The translations under genes and the position numbers were made by a program. Below are positions 17,480 through 26,053 of a stretch of DNA of 64,000 nucleotides, one piece after another. The DNA comes from Pseudoruegeria sp. SHC-113 (GTDB lineage Bacteria; Pseudomonadota; Alphaproteobacteria; Rhodobacterales; Rhodobacteraceae): NCBI RefSeq assembly GCF_025376885.1, contig NZ_JAHUBR010000002.1, positions 62,001-126,000 on the forward strand. The letters run 5' to 3'. Position 1 is the stretch's first letter; each line of letters opens with the position of its first letter. Under the pieces are notes generated by a model. The model searched no databases. It worked only from the letters and a program-made list of their open reading frames with translations, and had not been told where the DNA came from.

Positions 17480-17836
17480 CTAGATGTTTTTCGACTGAAA
17501 ACTCATCGCCAGCCCGCCGGGCAGCGTCAGGCAATAGACGGTCTCGCCATGCATCTGGAAGGGCCCCTCCGGCGAAAGCCCGTTGGCGCGCGCTGCCTTG
17601 GCCATGGCCTCGGCATCCTCGACCACCAGCTGCAGCATGATGCCTTCCGGCATGCCAGGGCCCGAGGCCCAGACCTCGACCCAGCTTTGATCGAGCGCCG
17701 AAAAGATGGCGCCGGAGAAGCCCCCTTCCCCGGCGCCCATCGTGTTTTCCAATCCCAGCTTGCCGAAGGTTTCGGCAATGGCCGCGGCCTCTGACACCTC
17801 GGCAACCTTGCAGACGCGGATGCCGAGGAGCGTCAT
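17480..17836 (-). CDS. VOC (glyoxalase/bleomycin resistance) fold protein
   Basis: A 118-residue single-module VOC-like protein (GIRVCKVAEVSEAAAI...LQLVVEDAEAMAKAARANGL...GGLAMSFQSK). Metal-ligand residues are not all obvious, so an enzyme role is uncertain. It starts two bases after the bztD stop and is therefore probably the last gene of the bzt message. Confidence 0.7.
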   Translation of the reverse strand: MTLLGIRVCKVAEVSEAAAIAETFGKLGLENTMGAGEGGFSGAIFSALDQSWVEVWASGPGMPEGIMLQLVVEDAEAMAKAARANGLSPEGPFQMHGETVYCLTLPGGLAMSFQSKNI

Positions 17837-17838
17837 GC

Positions 17839-18630
17839 CTAGTGCCCCAGGATCTGGCTGAGGAAGAGCTTCGTGCGGTCGCTCTTCGGGTTGTTGAAGA
17901 ACTCCTCGGGCTCGTTCTGCTCCACGATCTGGCCCTGATCCATGAAGATCACCCGGTTGGCGACCTGCCGCGCGAAACCCATTTCGTGGGTCACGCAGAT
18001 CATCGTCATGCCCTCTTCGGCGAGCTCGATCATCGTGTCGAGCACCTCCTTGATCATTTCCGGGTCAAGGGCCGAAGTCGGCTCGTCAAAGAGCATGATC
18101 CGGGGCCGCATGCAGAGCGAGCGCGCGATGGCCACACGCTGCTGCTGGCCGCCGGACAGCTGGCCGGGGTATTTGTCGGCCTGCTCCGGGATTTTCACCT
18201 TCTCTAGGAAATGCATCGCCGTTTCCTCGGCCTCTTTCTTGGGCGTCTTGCGCACCCAAATCGGGGCCAGCGTGCAGTTCTCAAGGATCGTGAGATGAGG
18301 GAAGAGGTTGAAGTGCTGGAAGCACATGCCGACCTCGGAGCGCACCTTGTCGATGTTCTTGAGATCGTTCGTCAGTTCGATCCCATCCACGACGATCTGC
18401 CCCTGCTGGTGTTCTTCCAGCCGATTGATGCAGCGGATCATGGTGGATTTGCCCGAGCCCGACGGCCCGGCCACAACGATACGCTCGCCTTTGTTCACGG
18501 TGAGGTTGATGTCACGCAACACGTGGAAGCTGCCGTACCACTTGTTCATGTTGGTGATCTGGATGGCGACCTCGTCGCTCACCTTCATTTTGGAGCGGTC
18601 GATTTCGCGTTCGATTGCCAGTTCAGACAT
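17839..18630 (-). CDS. bztD: Glutamate/aspartate-type amino acid ABC transporter, ATPase
   Basis: A 263-residue polar amino acid transporter ATPase on the cytoplasmic face. The Walker A motif is GPSGSGKS, the ABC signature LSGGQQQR, Walker B IMLFDEP and the H-loop CVTHEMGF. It is the fourth gene of a binding protein-permease-permease-ATPase set matching bztABCD of Rhodobacter capsulatus (aapJQMP in rhizobia), which imports glutamate, glutamine, aspartate and asparagine. It follows bztC by 11 bases. Confidence 0.95.
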   Translation of the reverse strand: MSELAIEREIDRSKMKVSDEVAIQITNMNKWYGSFHVLRDINLTVNKGERIVVAGPSGSGKSTMIRCINRLEEHQQGQIVVDGIELTNDLKNIDKVRSEVGMCFQHFNLFPHLTILENCTLAPIWVRKTPKKEAEETAMHFLEKVKIPEQADKYPGQLSGGQQQRVAIARSLCMRPRIMLFDEPTSALDPEMIKEVLDTMIELAEEGMTMICVTHEMGFARQVANRVIFMDQGQIVEQNEPEEFFNNPKSDRTKLFLSQILGH

Positions 18631-18641
18631 GTGTGATTTCC

Positions 18642-19937
18642 TTAGCGATGATCAGTGGCGAGGCGACGTTCGAGCCACTGGGAGTATTGAGAAATGCCGT
18701 AGCAGACGACGAAGAACAGAAGCGCTGCGAAGCCGAGAAGCTCCCAGTAGACGCCGTTCCAGTCGGTCGAGGCGAGGATCGGGCCGCGGATCATGCCGAC
18801 GAGGTCGAACATCGAGATCACCGACACCAGCGTCGTGTCCTTGAACAGGCCAACCGCCACGTTCACGATCCCTGGGATGGAGATCTTGAGCGCTTGCGGC
18901 AGGATGATCAGGCGCATGGCTTGCGGATAGTCGAGGCCAAGGCTGTCGGCGGCTTCGTACTGGCCCTTGGGCAAAGCGGCGAGGCCGCCCCGGATCACTT
19001 CCGCGATATAGGCTGCGGAGAACATGGTGATCATGATCACAACCCGCAGGAAGAGATCCACCGTGCTTTCCGGCGGAAAGAAGAAGGACAGCATCACCGA
19101 GGCCACGAAGAGCAGCGTGATCAGCGGCACACCGCGAACGAACTCAATGAAGATCACACAAATCCACTTGATCAGCGGCATGTTCGACTGACGCCCCAGC
19201 GCCAGCGCAATGCCCAGCGGCAGGGAGAGCGACACGCAGGTCACGCCCAGCATCATGTTCAGCATGAAGCCACCCAGATCGCGGCTCGGCACCGCTGTCA
19301 GCATGGCGTTGTCATTGGCCGTCTCGGGCACAAGCGCGCCGCCGATGATCCAGACGGCAAAGGCCGCAATGATCCCGCCGAAGAAGCCCGCCGCGAAGTT
19401 GCTCTTGCCGAACTTCTGGAACACGAAGCCACCCCCGGCACAGCCGAGGAAGGCGATGATCGGCACCATGATCGTGCCGCCCCAGATCAGCCAATAGGCC
19501 AGGAAGGGGTAGATCGCGGTGAAGATCAGAAGCTTGCGCGGCAGATCGAAGAACAGCACCGGTGCAATTGCGATCAGCAGCAGCAGGAAGGCGATGTTCG
19601 GGCGCCAATAGGCATCGGCCGGGTACTGGAACCCGTAGATCAACTGGTGCCAGCGCTCGGTCAGCACCGAGAAACAGGCCCCTGTCGTGCCCTGAAGGAT
19701 CTCGCGGCATTCCGCCAGCGAGGAGGTCGTCCAGAGGCCGTTCAGGATCCAGGGCAGGCTACCGCTCAGGATCGCATAGATGCAGAACAGGGCCGCCAGA
19801 GTGAGGAGGCTGTTCAGCGGCGTGGAGAAGAGATTGTCCTTCGCCCATTTCACCGGGCCCGTCTGGTTGGCCGGCGGAGGCGACGGCGGGATTGTGCCAT
19901 CGGCCACGAAGGCGATCGGATTTTTCGGATCTGCCAT
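18642..19937 (-). CDS. bztC: Amino acid ABC transporter permease BztC
   Basis: A 431-residue inner-membrane permease, larger than typical His/Glu permeases because it has a long N-terminal extension with additional membrane segments. The transporter core carries the EAA loop ([19 protein letters not shown] with LGL following) that docks the ATPase. This length and layout are characteristic of BztC/AapM. It starts 3 bases after the bztB stop. Confidence 0.95.
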   Translation of the reverse strand: MADPKNPIAFVADGTIPPSPPPANQTGPVKWAKDNLFSTPLNSLLTLAALFCIYAILSGSLPWILNGLWTTSSLAECREILQGTTGACFSVLTERWHQLIYGFQYPADAYWRPNIAFLLLLIAIAPVLFFDLPRKLLIFTAIYPFLAYWLIWGGTIMVPIIAFLGCAGGGFVFQKFGKSNFAAGFFGGIIAAFAVWIIGGALVPETANDNAMLTAVPSRDLGGFMLNMMLGVTCVSLSLPLGIALALGRQSNMPLIKWICVIFIEFVRGVPLITLLFVASVMLSFFFPPESTVDLFLRVVIMITMFSAAYIAEVIRGGLAALPKGQYEAADSLGLDYPQAMRLIILPQALKISIPGIVNVAVGLFKDTTLVSVISMFDLVGMIRGPILASTDWNGVYWELLGFAALLFFVVCYGISQYSQWLERRLATDHR

Positions 19938-19940
19938 GGC

Positions 19941-21173
19941 TCAACGCTCCTTCAGCTTAACAGACGCGTTGTAGATGTTCATCCCCATCGAGATGAGCAG
20001 CGAGACGGTCAGGTAGAACAACATCAGAAGCATCACGCATTCGATCGCGCGGCCCGTCTGGTTCAGCGTGATGCCGCCCAGCGTGGCCGTGATGTCGGCG
20101 TAGCCCACCGCGATGGCGAGCGAGGAGTTCTTGGTGATGTTCAGGTATTGGGAAATCAGCGGTGGGATGATCACGCGCAGCGCTTGCGGGAGAACCACGA
20201 GGTTCATCACGCGGCGCGGGCGCAGGCCCAGTGCGGAGGCGGCTTCGGTCTGTCCTTTGGAGACAGCCTGAATACCGGCCCGCACGTTTTCCGCGATGAA
20301 GGCACCGGTGTAGATCGACAGCGCGAACCACAGCGCGATCAGCGGCCCGCCAAGCTTGATGCCGCCCTGGAAGTTGAAGCCTTTGAGCTCCGGCATCTGC
20401 CACGACAGGCCCATGATCAGCATCAACACGGCGAAAGGCGCGATCCAGACACCAAGGGTGAACCAGAGTGTCTTCGGGCGCACGCCCTCTTTTTCCTGCA
20501 CTTTGCTGGCCCACTGGCCGATTTTGCGGGAGGCGAACCAAGAGCCGCCAAGCACGATGAGCACCAGAAGCCAGTTCAGCGCAGCACTGTCGAAGATCCC
20601 ACGCGAGAACCACGGCAGCGGGATGTAGACCCCCCGGTTGGTGAAGGCGACGGCGTTAAAGAGCATGCTGGCTTCGGCGTCGTCTCCGCGGAAGGCCCGC
20701 GGCCCCGGCAGCACGGCCGTCATGATCGTGAAGATGATGATGATCCAGATCAGCACCGGCACGTTGCGGAAGATCTCCACGTAGAAGGCCATCAGCTTGG
20801 AAACGAGCCAGTTGTTGGACAGGCGCAGCACCCCGGCAACCACGCCGAAAACCGTGGCCGTGATGCAGGCCAGGAAGGCCACCAGCAGCGTGTTCAACGC
20901 CCCGACAATCGCGGCGCGCAGATGCGACGACTGGCTGTCGTACTCGATCAGCGTTTGGTTGATATCGTAACCTGCGGCTTCGCCGAGAAAATCGAAAGAA
21001 ATGTTCAAACCCGCGGCCCGCAGGTTCTGAATGAGGTTGTTGCCGAGATACCAGAACATCAGCGCCAGAGCGATGGCGGCCAAGGCTTGGAATGTTAACG
21101 AACGATAGCGTGTATCGTTGATCAACATAGACAGCTTGAACTGCTCCTTGGGAGGGTCAGCGAGTGTCGTCAT
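19941..21173 (-). CDS. bztB: Amino acid ABC transporter permease BztB
   Basis: A 410-residue inner-membrane permease with about eight hydrophobic segments. The periplasmic insert after the first helices is typical of BztB/AapQ, and the EAA loop reads AENVRAGIQAVSKGQTEAA followed by SALGLRP. It forms the heterodimeric channel with BztC. A 133-base spacer with a strong stem separates it from bztA. Confidence 0.95.
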   Translation of the reverse strand: MTTLADPPKEQFKLSMLINDTRYRSLTFQALAAIALALMFWYLGNNLIQNLRAAGLNISFDFLGEAAGYDINQTLIEYDSQSSHLRAAIVGALNTLLVAFLACITATVFGVVAGVLRLSNNWLVSKLMAFYVEIFRNVPVLIWIIIIFTIMTAVLPGPRAFRGDDAEASMLFNAVAFTNRGVYIPLPWFSRGIFDSAALNWLLVLIVLGGSWFASRKIGQWASKVQEKEGVRPKTLWFTLGVWIAPFAVLMLIMGLSWQMPELKGFNFQGGIKLGGPLIALWFALSIYTGAFIAENVRAGIQAVSKGQTEAASALGLRPRRVMNLVVLPQALRVIIPPLISQYLNITKNSSLAIAVGYADITATLGGITLNQTGRAIECVMLLMLFYLTVSLLISMGMNIYNASVKLKER

Positions 21174-21268
21174 GAATGATTTCCCCGTCGTCCCGGCGGT
21201 TCGCGGCGCATTTCATGCGCTCTTCGGGCCGGACACTTATAACGTGTTTTTCGGTGTTATTATGTGAG

Positions 21269-21294
21269 AAGGGCGCGGGAAGACCCGCGCCCTT
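21269..21294 (-). promoter_or_regulatory. Stem-loop between bztA and bztB
   Basis: AAGGGCGCGGG (21269-21279) pairs perfectly with CCCGCGCCCTT (21284-21294). No U-run follows on the minus strand. Stems of this kind after binding-protein genes often protect the upstream mRNA and give excess binding protein. Confidence 0.65.
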
Positions 21295-21306
21295 CATCAG
21301 GAGTGC

Positions 21307-22323
21307 TTAGCGGAAGGGCGGAGCGTAGAGCAGGCCGCCATCGGTCCACTGGGCGTTCAGCCCGCGGGCCAGGCCGATGGGCGTGGACTCACCGATGTTC
21401 TTCTCGAAAATCTCGCCGTAGTTGCCGCCAGCCATGATGGCTTTGGCAGCAAAGTCAGCGTCGAGGCCGAGCATCTCGCCGAGGTTGCCCTCGGTGCCGA
21501 GCAGACGGTTGACTTCCGGGTTGTTGGTGCCGGCTTTCAGCTCGCCGATGTTGGCGGAGGTGACACCCAGCTCTTCAGCGGCGATCAGCGCGTTCAGCGT
21601 CCAGCGAACGATGTCGCCCCACTCGTTGTCGCCGTGGCGGACAAGCGGGCCCAGCGGCTCCTTGGAGATGATTTCCGGCAGCAGCACGTGCGCGGAGGCA
21701 TCTTCAAAGGTGGCGCGGCTTGCGGCAAGGCCGGACGCGTCGGTGGTGTAAACGTCACAGGCGCCGGCCAGGTACTGCTGGATGGCTTCCGCGTTGGTCT
21801 CGATCGGCACCGGCTCGTAGCTGATGCTGTTTGCGCGGAAGAAGTCCGCGAGGTTCAGCTCGGTGGTGGTGCCGGTCTGGATGCAGACGGTCGCGCCGTC
21901 CAGTTCCTTCGCGGAGGAAACGCCCAGCTCTTTCGGAGCCATGAAGCCCTGACCGTCGTAATAGTTCACGCCGACGAATTCGAACTTCAGGTCGACGTCG
22001 CGGCTGAAGGTCCAGGTGGTGTTGCGAGCCAGCATGTCGATCTCGCCGGACGCCAGAGCCGTGAAACGCGTCTTGCCGGTGGTCGAAACGAATTCAACGG
22101 CCATGGGATCGCCCAGGGTCGCAGCTGCCACGGCGCGGCACACGGCCACGTCGAAGCCTTCCCAGACACCGTTTGCATCCGGCGCGGAGAAGCCGGCGAG
22201 ACCCGTGGACACGCCACAGTTCAGCTTGCCCCGGGCTTTCACGTCGTCCAGCGTCGCGGCACCGGCCACGCCAGCACCCATGCTGGCGAGCGTGAGCGCG
22301 CCAAGAAATACGGATTTTTTCAT
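21307..22323 (-). CDS. bztA: Amino acid ABC transporter substrate-binding protein BztA
   Basis: A 338-residue periplasmic binding protein of the general polar amino acid class. The signal peptide MKKSVFLGALTLASMG... is probably cleaved after residue 22 (VAGA). The mature protein begins with ATLDDVKARGKLNCGVSTGLAGFS and contains YDGQGFMAP, both typical of BztA/AapJ. The ATG at 22323 is preceded by AGGAAGAGG; longer in-frame extensions have no signal peptide. A candidate promoter with an operator-like palindrome lies about 105 bases upstream. Confidence 0.95.
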   Translation of the reverse strand: MKKSVFLGALTLASMGAGVAGAATLDDVKARGKLNCGVSTGLAGFSAPDANGVWEGFDVAVCRAVAAATLGDPMAVEFVSTTGKTRFTALASGEIDMLARNTTWTFSRDVDLKFEFVGVNYYDGQGFMAPKELGVSSAKELDGATVCIQTGTTTELNLADFFRANSISYEPVPIETNAEAIQQYLAGACDVYTTDASGLAASRATFEDASAHVLLPEIISKEPLGPLVRHGDNEWGDIVRWTLNALIAAEELGVTSANIGELKAGTNNPEVNRLLGTEGNLGEMLGLDADFAAKAIMAGGNYGEIFEKNIGESTPIGLARGLNAQWTDGGLLYAPPFR

Positions 22324-22426
22324 GTTAACCTCTTCCTGATGGACCACCCGTTTGCGGGTGGCAGTCCGGCCTGTTCCGGCCGTGGGTGATTTTGGGAGCC
22401 GGAGTGGCCCGACGCCCAGTGCATCA

Positions 22427-22456
22427 AGTTTGGGCAAATTCCCAAACAAAGGTCAA
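22427..22456 (-). promoter_or_regulatory. Candidate bztA promoter with overlapping palindrome
   Basis: On the minus strand TTGACC (22451-22456) and CAAACT (22427-22432) are 18 bases apart. A perfect inverted repeat GTTTGGG-N6-CCCAAAC (22428-22447) covers the -10 and spacer, the place where a repressor would act. Confidence 0.55.
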
Positions 22457-22552
22457 GTGCGCGGGGGGAAAATGCGAAATCGCAATCAGGTGATCGCCCG
22501 ATCGGGCGGCAGGCAGGGCAAACTGCGGGCGGCTATAGGCAACGAAAGCCCC

Positions 22553-23260
22553 TTATTGGGTCAGTTTGTAGAAGCGATCGGCATGCAGGAAGCCGTCTTT
22601 CTTGGCCTGCGCCATCTCCTGCGCTTCCTCATCCTCGCCCCAAAGCTCGGCTTGCCAGGTTTCATCGATTCGCGACGCGGCCCAAAGCGCTTCGGCAGGT
22701 TGCTGCCCGGCGATGGCCGCCAGCCCGATCACAAGCGAGCCGGAAAGCCCGACGAGATCGTGAAACGCCGTCAGTTCGAACGGCGAAAGCCGGAACACTT
22801 CGCTGCGCAGACGCGCCAGCGCCTCGGGGTCCTGCTCAAAGAACATCACGCCCTCATTTGTGCCCAGCCGCGCGCCATGCGCTTCGTCGAGCCAGTCCAG
22901 CAGCGGATCCCACACTTCCGCCTGCCGGGCGATCAGCTCGGCCGGGCCTTCGGCGCGGTAGCAGAGCAGATCCGTCTCGCCATAGGCAGCGATCAGCGCG
23001 GCCACGTCGTCAAACTGGGTGCTGACCTTGTCGATGGCGGAATTCGCTGAGCGCGTCACCGGCATGGTGAGCGGCTGCACCTCGCCCTCCTGCGCCGCCC
23101 ATTCCTCTGCCACGGCCTGCGCCATGGCCAGCGTCGGCATCACCAGCGCGGCCTTGCCCGGTGTCTTCAGGCGGCGGCCATCCAGCAGCACCTCGAAGCC
23201 ACCGTCGCATTCCGCTGCCGTGGCCTCTTTCCAGAAGCGTTTCTGTTTCCACTCAGCCAT
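22553..23260 (-). CDS. ATP12-family F1-ATPase assembly chaperone
   Basis: A 235-residue ATP12 protein, a chaperone for the F1 alpha subunit in mitochondria and also found in alphaproteobacteria. It starts MAEWKQKRFWKEATA and contains VLLDGRRLKTPGKA, the LTMPVTRSANSAID box and the ETDLLCYRAEGP segment, the family hallmarks. The ATG at 23260 has GGAG nine bases upstream; a TTG at 23275 in frame is less likely. It overlaps the upstream HAD gene end region and belongs to the same message. Confidence 0.93.
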   Translation of the reverse strand: MAEWKQKRFWKEATAAECDGGFEVLLDGRRLKTPGKAALVMPTLAMAQAVAEEWAAQEGEVQPLTMPVTRSANSAIDKVSTQFDDVAALIAAYGETDLLCYRAEGPAELIARQAEVWDPLLDWLDEAHGARLGTNEGVMFFEQDPEALARLRSEVFRLSPFELTAFHDLVGLSGSLVIGLAAIAGQQPAEALWAASRIDETWQAELWGEDEEAQEMAQAKKDGFLHADRFYKLTQ

Positions 23261-23265
23261 ACCGG

Positions 23266-23931
23266 TCAGCTCCAAAGCTTTTGTTGCAACGCGTCGAAAT
23301 TATCCACCACCGCCTGCGCGCCCGCCGCCTGCAGCCGCGCGGTGTCATGATAGCCCCAGCTCACGCCGATGGCACGCACGCCCGCGGCGCGGGCCATGTC
23401 CATGTCGTAGCTCGTATCGCCGATCATCACCGCATTCTCCGGCGCGACGCCCGTCTCAGCCAGCGCGGTGAAGATCATGGAGGGGTGCGGCTTGGAGGGG
23501 TGATCATCAGCCACCTGCGTGGTGACGAAAAGGCGGCGCAGATCGAAGCTGTCGAGGATGAACTCCAGCCCGCGCCGGGATTTCCCGGTGGCGACGCCCA
23601 GCAGGATCTCGTCTTGCGCGTGTAGCGCCTTAAGAGCCTCCAGCGCGCCCGAATAAAGCGGTGTCACCTGCGCCTCGCCGCCCTCGGCCCGCAGCCGCGC
23701 ATAGTGGTGCTTGTAGCCTGAAACGATGGCCGCGTGGGCCTCAGCCTCAAGCGCTGGGAACAGTCCCGGCACCAGCTGCGGCAGCGAAAGTCCGACGCCC
23801 GACAGCAGCGCCTGCCGCGCCGGGGCGGCAACGCCCTCGCCTTCGCAGGCCGCCTGCATCGCGGCCACGATCAGGTGCTGGCTGTCCACCAGCGTGCCGT
23901 CCACATCGAATATCGCGAGCTTTAGATCCAT
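23266..23931 (-). CDS. HAD-superfamily phosphatase, phosphoglycolate phosphatase-like
   Basis: A 221-residue HAD-IA hydrolase. Motif I DVDGTLVDS supplies the nucleophile and acid aspartates (about residues 9 and 11), GVATGKSRRGLE is motif II, and the final motif is MIGDTSYDMDMARAAG. The substrate is probably a small phosphoester such as 2-phosphoglycolate or a nucleoside phosphate. The order RluC-HAD-ATP12 is common in Rhodobacteraceae. Confidence 0.9.
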   Translation of the reverse strand: MDLKLAIFDVDGTLVDSQHLIVAAMQAACEGEGVAAPARQALLSGVGLSLPQLVPGLFPALEAEAHAAIVSGYKHHYARLRAEGGEAQVTPLYSGALEALKALHAQDEILLGVATGKSRRGLEFILDSFDLRRLFVTTQVADDHPSKPHPSMIFTALAETGVAPENAVMIGDTSYDMDMARAAGVRAIGVSWGYHDTARLQAAGAQAVVDNFDALQQKLWS

Positions 23932-23986
23932 GGCGCCTTCGGGAAGAAAAAGTCGCGACAGGCTTCACCACGGGCAGGCGCGAAGG

Positions 23987-24490
23987 TCAACCGTCCTCGG
24001 CGTAGGCACCGGCGGAATAGGTCAGCTCGTAGGAGTGGCTGTAGAGCTCCACGAGATTGCCGAAAGGATCTTCGCAATAGACCATCCGGTAGGGTTTCTG
24101 GCCCGGATAATACTTGCGCACCTGCTGCATCCGCTGCCGCCCGCCATGGGCCTCGATGCGCTTCACGCGCCCTTCAAGATCGTCGTCCTGCAGGCAGAAA
24201 TGGAAGATGCCGGGCTTCCAGTATTCAAACGGGGGCGGCGTATCTTCGGTGTTGGGAAACTCGAACAGCTCGATCCCGGTGCCATCGCCGGTGGAGAGAT
24301 GCGCGATGCGAAAGCGCCCCCAGCCGGGTCCGAAAACGTCATCGCACATCACACCGATGGCGCTGTCGTCCTGCACCACCTCGGAGGGCGGCATGATCAC
24401 GTAGAAATCGAACGCCTTGGTGTAGAACTCCACGGCGCGTTCCAGATCGGGCACGGTGATGCCGATGTGGGAAAAGGTAACGGCGGGCAT
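23987..24490 (-). CDS. VOC family dioxygenase/lyase-like protein
   Basis: A 167-residue vicinal-oxygen-chelate protein. The N-terminal half starts TFSHIGITVPDLERAVEFYTK, the C-terminal half carries IFHFCLQDDDLEGRV and ends EDPFGNLVELYSHSYE, giving His/His/Glu as likely metal ligands. It resembles lactoylglutathione lyase-like proteins of undefined substrate. It lies 97 bases after the pseudouridine synthase and 55 bases before the HAD gene. Confidence 0.83.
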   Translation of the reverse strand: MPAVTFSHIGITVPDLERAVEFYTKAFDFYVIMPPSEVVQDDSAIGVMCDDVFGPGWGRFRIAHLSTGDGTGIELFEFPNTEDTPPPFEYWKPGIFHFCLQDDDLEGRVKRIEAHGGRQRMQQVRKYYPGQKPYRMVYCEDPFGNLVELYSHSYELTYSAGAYAEDG

Positions 24491-24519
24491 GAATACGGGC
24501 CTCCTGTCTCAAATCAACA

Positions 24520-24538
24520 GCCCGCCGGGATGGCGGGC
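24520..24538. promoter_or_regulatory. Small GC hairpin after the RluC gene
   Basis: GCCCGCC (24520-24526) pairs with GGCGGGC (24532-24538) in the spacer between the pseudouridine synthase and the VOC gene. No U-run follows, so read-through is expected. Confidence 0.35.
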
Positions 24539-24587
24539 CTGTCTCAGGAAGCTAGCACGTAAGTTTGGCTTGTCGCCCTGCCCCGGC

Positions 24588-25637
24588 CTACTGCAGTTCC
24601 TCGAAAGGATCGTCCGCCGCCAGATCCTCCGTCCAGCCGAAGGTCTCGAAGGTGCGGGCCATATGCTCGGGCAGCGGCGCGGTGATGGTGATCGGCTTGC
24701 GCGTGACGGGATGCTCAAAGCTCATGGAGCGCGCGTGCAGGTGCAGCTTGTTGGAGATGATGCCGCCCAGTTTTGCGCCCCAGCCATCACCGAGGTTCTC
24801 CTGACCAGAGCCGCCGTATTTGCCATCGCCGATGATCGGGTGGCCGATGCCCGCCATATGGGCGCGCAGCTGGTGGGTGCGGCCGGTGATCGGCTCCATC
24901 GCCACCCACGAAGCGCGGCTACCGACGCGGTAGAGCGTGGCATAATGGGTGAGCGCGCGTTTTGCGCCCGGCGTGCTTTCGATCTCGCCCGGATGGACAA
25001 GCTGCATCTTCTCGCCTTCGCCGTGGCTGCCGTGACCCGGTGCCTTCACGAGGCCTGTCTTGATCTCGCCAAGGAAGGGATGCGGCACGCCAGCCACCAC
25101 CGACCAGTAGATCTTGCGCGTGGCCTTGTGGCGGATCGCGGCGGTGAGCGCCTGCGCCGCGGCACGGGTGCGCGCCAGCAGCAGAACGCCGGAGGTGTCC
25201 TTGTCGAGTCGGTGCACGAGGCGAGGTTTTTCGTCTTTGCCGAAGCGCAGCGCGTCGGCAAGCCCGTCCACGTGGCGCGTCTGCTTGCTGCCGCCCTGCG
25301 TGGGCAGGCCCGGCGGCTTGTTCAGCGCGATGATGTGATCGTCTTTCCAGATCACCGCCTGCTGGATCAGCGCCTCATCGGCCGCCGAGATCTTCTTCAC
25401 CGGCGGCGTGGCGGCCTTGGCGGCATCCACGGTGGGCAGCGGCGGCACGCGCACGATCTGCCCGGGCTCAAGCCGCGTGGCGGATTTCACCCGGCCGCCA
25501 TCCACGCGAATCTCGCCCTTACGGCACATCTTCTCGATGCGCCCCTGCGTGATTTGCGGAAACAGGCGGCGGAACCAGCGATCCAGCCGTTGGCCTGCGT
25601 CGTCGTCCGACACCGTGATCTGTTGAACGCCACTCAT
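24588..25637 (-). CDS. rluC: 23S rRNA pseudouridine synthase, RluC type
   Basis: A 349-residue RluA-family enzyme. An N-terminal S4 RNA-binding domain (residues about 15-75, RLDRWFRRLFPQITQGRIEK) precedes the catalytic domain, whose signature HRLDKDTSG places the catalytic Asp at residue 145. The final segments GRTHQLRAHMAGIGHPIIGDGKYGG are diagnostic. The presence of S4 and this length favour RluC (positions 955/2504/2580) over TruC or RluA. Its start overlaps the crcB stop by four bases. Confidence 0.88.
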   Translation of the reverse strand: MSGVQQITVSDDDAGQRLDRWFRRLFPQITQGRIEKMCRKGEIRVDGGRVKSATRLEPGQIVRVPPLPTVDAAKAATPPVKKISAADEALIQQAVIWKDDHIIALNKPPGLPTQGGSKQTRHVDGLADALRFGKDEKPRLVHRLDKDTSGVLLLARTRAAAQALTAAIRHKATRKIYWSVVAGVPHPFLGEIKTGLVKAPGHGSHGEGEKMQLVHPGEIESTPGAKRALTHYATLYRVGSRASWVAMEPITGRTHQLRAHMAGIGHPIIGDGKYGGSGQENLGDGWGAKLGGIISNKLHLHARSMSFEHPVTRKPITITAPLPEHMARTFETFGWTEDLAADDPFEELQ

Positions 25638-26011
25638 GCGAGGATCCCCCGTGTGATCGTCATGCCTGCAAAAACCGCCCCGATGGAGGCCACAACCGAA
25701 AGCGCCACATAGAGCAGCGCCAGCCCCGTCTCGCCGCGTTCCATCAGCACGATGGTATCGAGCGAGAAGGCCGAAAACGTGGTGAAACCGCCGAGCATCC
25801 CTACGGTGAGGAAGGGCGCAAGATGCATCGAGCCCCGATGCGCCAGCGTCACGATCAGCACGCCCATCACGAAGGAGCCAATGACATTCACCAAAAGCGT
25901 CGCCAGCGGGAAGCCCGCGCCGACAACGCGCAGCACGAGAACCCCCATGAGGTAGCGCCCCACGGCTCCAATCGCCCCACCGGCGGCCACTTGCAGCATC
26001 GTTAAAAACAT
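25634..26011 (-). CDS. crcB: Fluoride channel/exporter CrcB (Fluc)
   Basis: A 125-residue four-helix membrane protein of the Fluc family, a dimeric fluoride channel. Family motifs are GGAIGAVGRYL near the N-terminus, TLLVNVIGSFVMG, and GGFTTFSAFS which contains the conserved pore Phe and Ser/Thr residues. The ATG has GAGG eight bases upstream. No fluoride riboswitch fits in the 42-base upstream gap, and it appears co-transcribed with rarA. Confidence 0.95.
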   Translation of the reverse strand: MFLTMLQVAAGGAIGAVGRYLMGVLVLRVVGAGFPLATLLVNVIGSFVMGVLIVTLAHRGSMHLAPFLTVGMLGGFTTFSAFSLDTIVLMERGETGLALLYVALSVVASIGAVFAGMTITRGILA

Positions 26012-26053
26012 CGGGCCTCTTTCTGCCTGCGCGCAGGGCTTGTCAACCGGATC

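Noticed and set aside
18615-21098. An 827-residue plus-strand open frame opposite the bztBCD genes, and similar long frames elsewhere.
   Set aside because: Rich in His, Gln, Arg and Glu with no domain; it is the antisense shadow expected opposite GC-rich coding genes.
25634-26053. Fluoride riboswitch upstream of crcB.
   Set aside because: Only 42 bases separate crcB from rarA and no riboswitch consensus is present.
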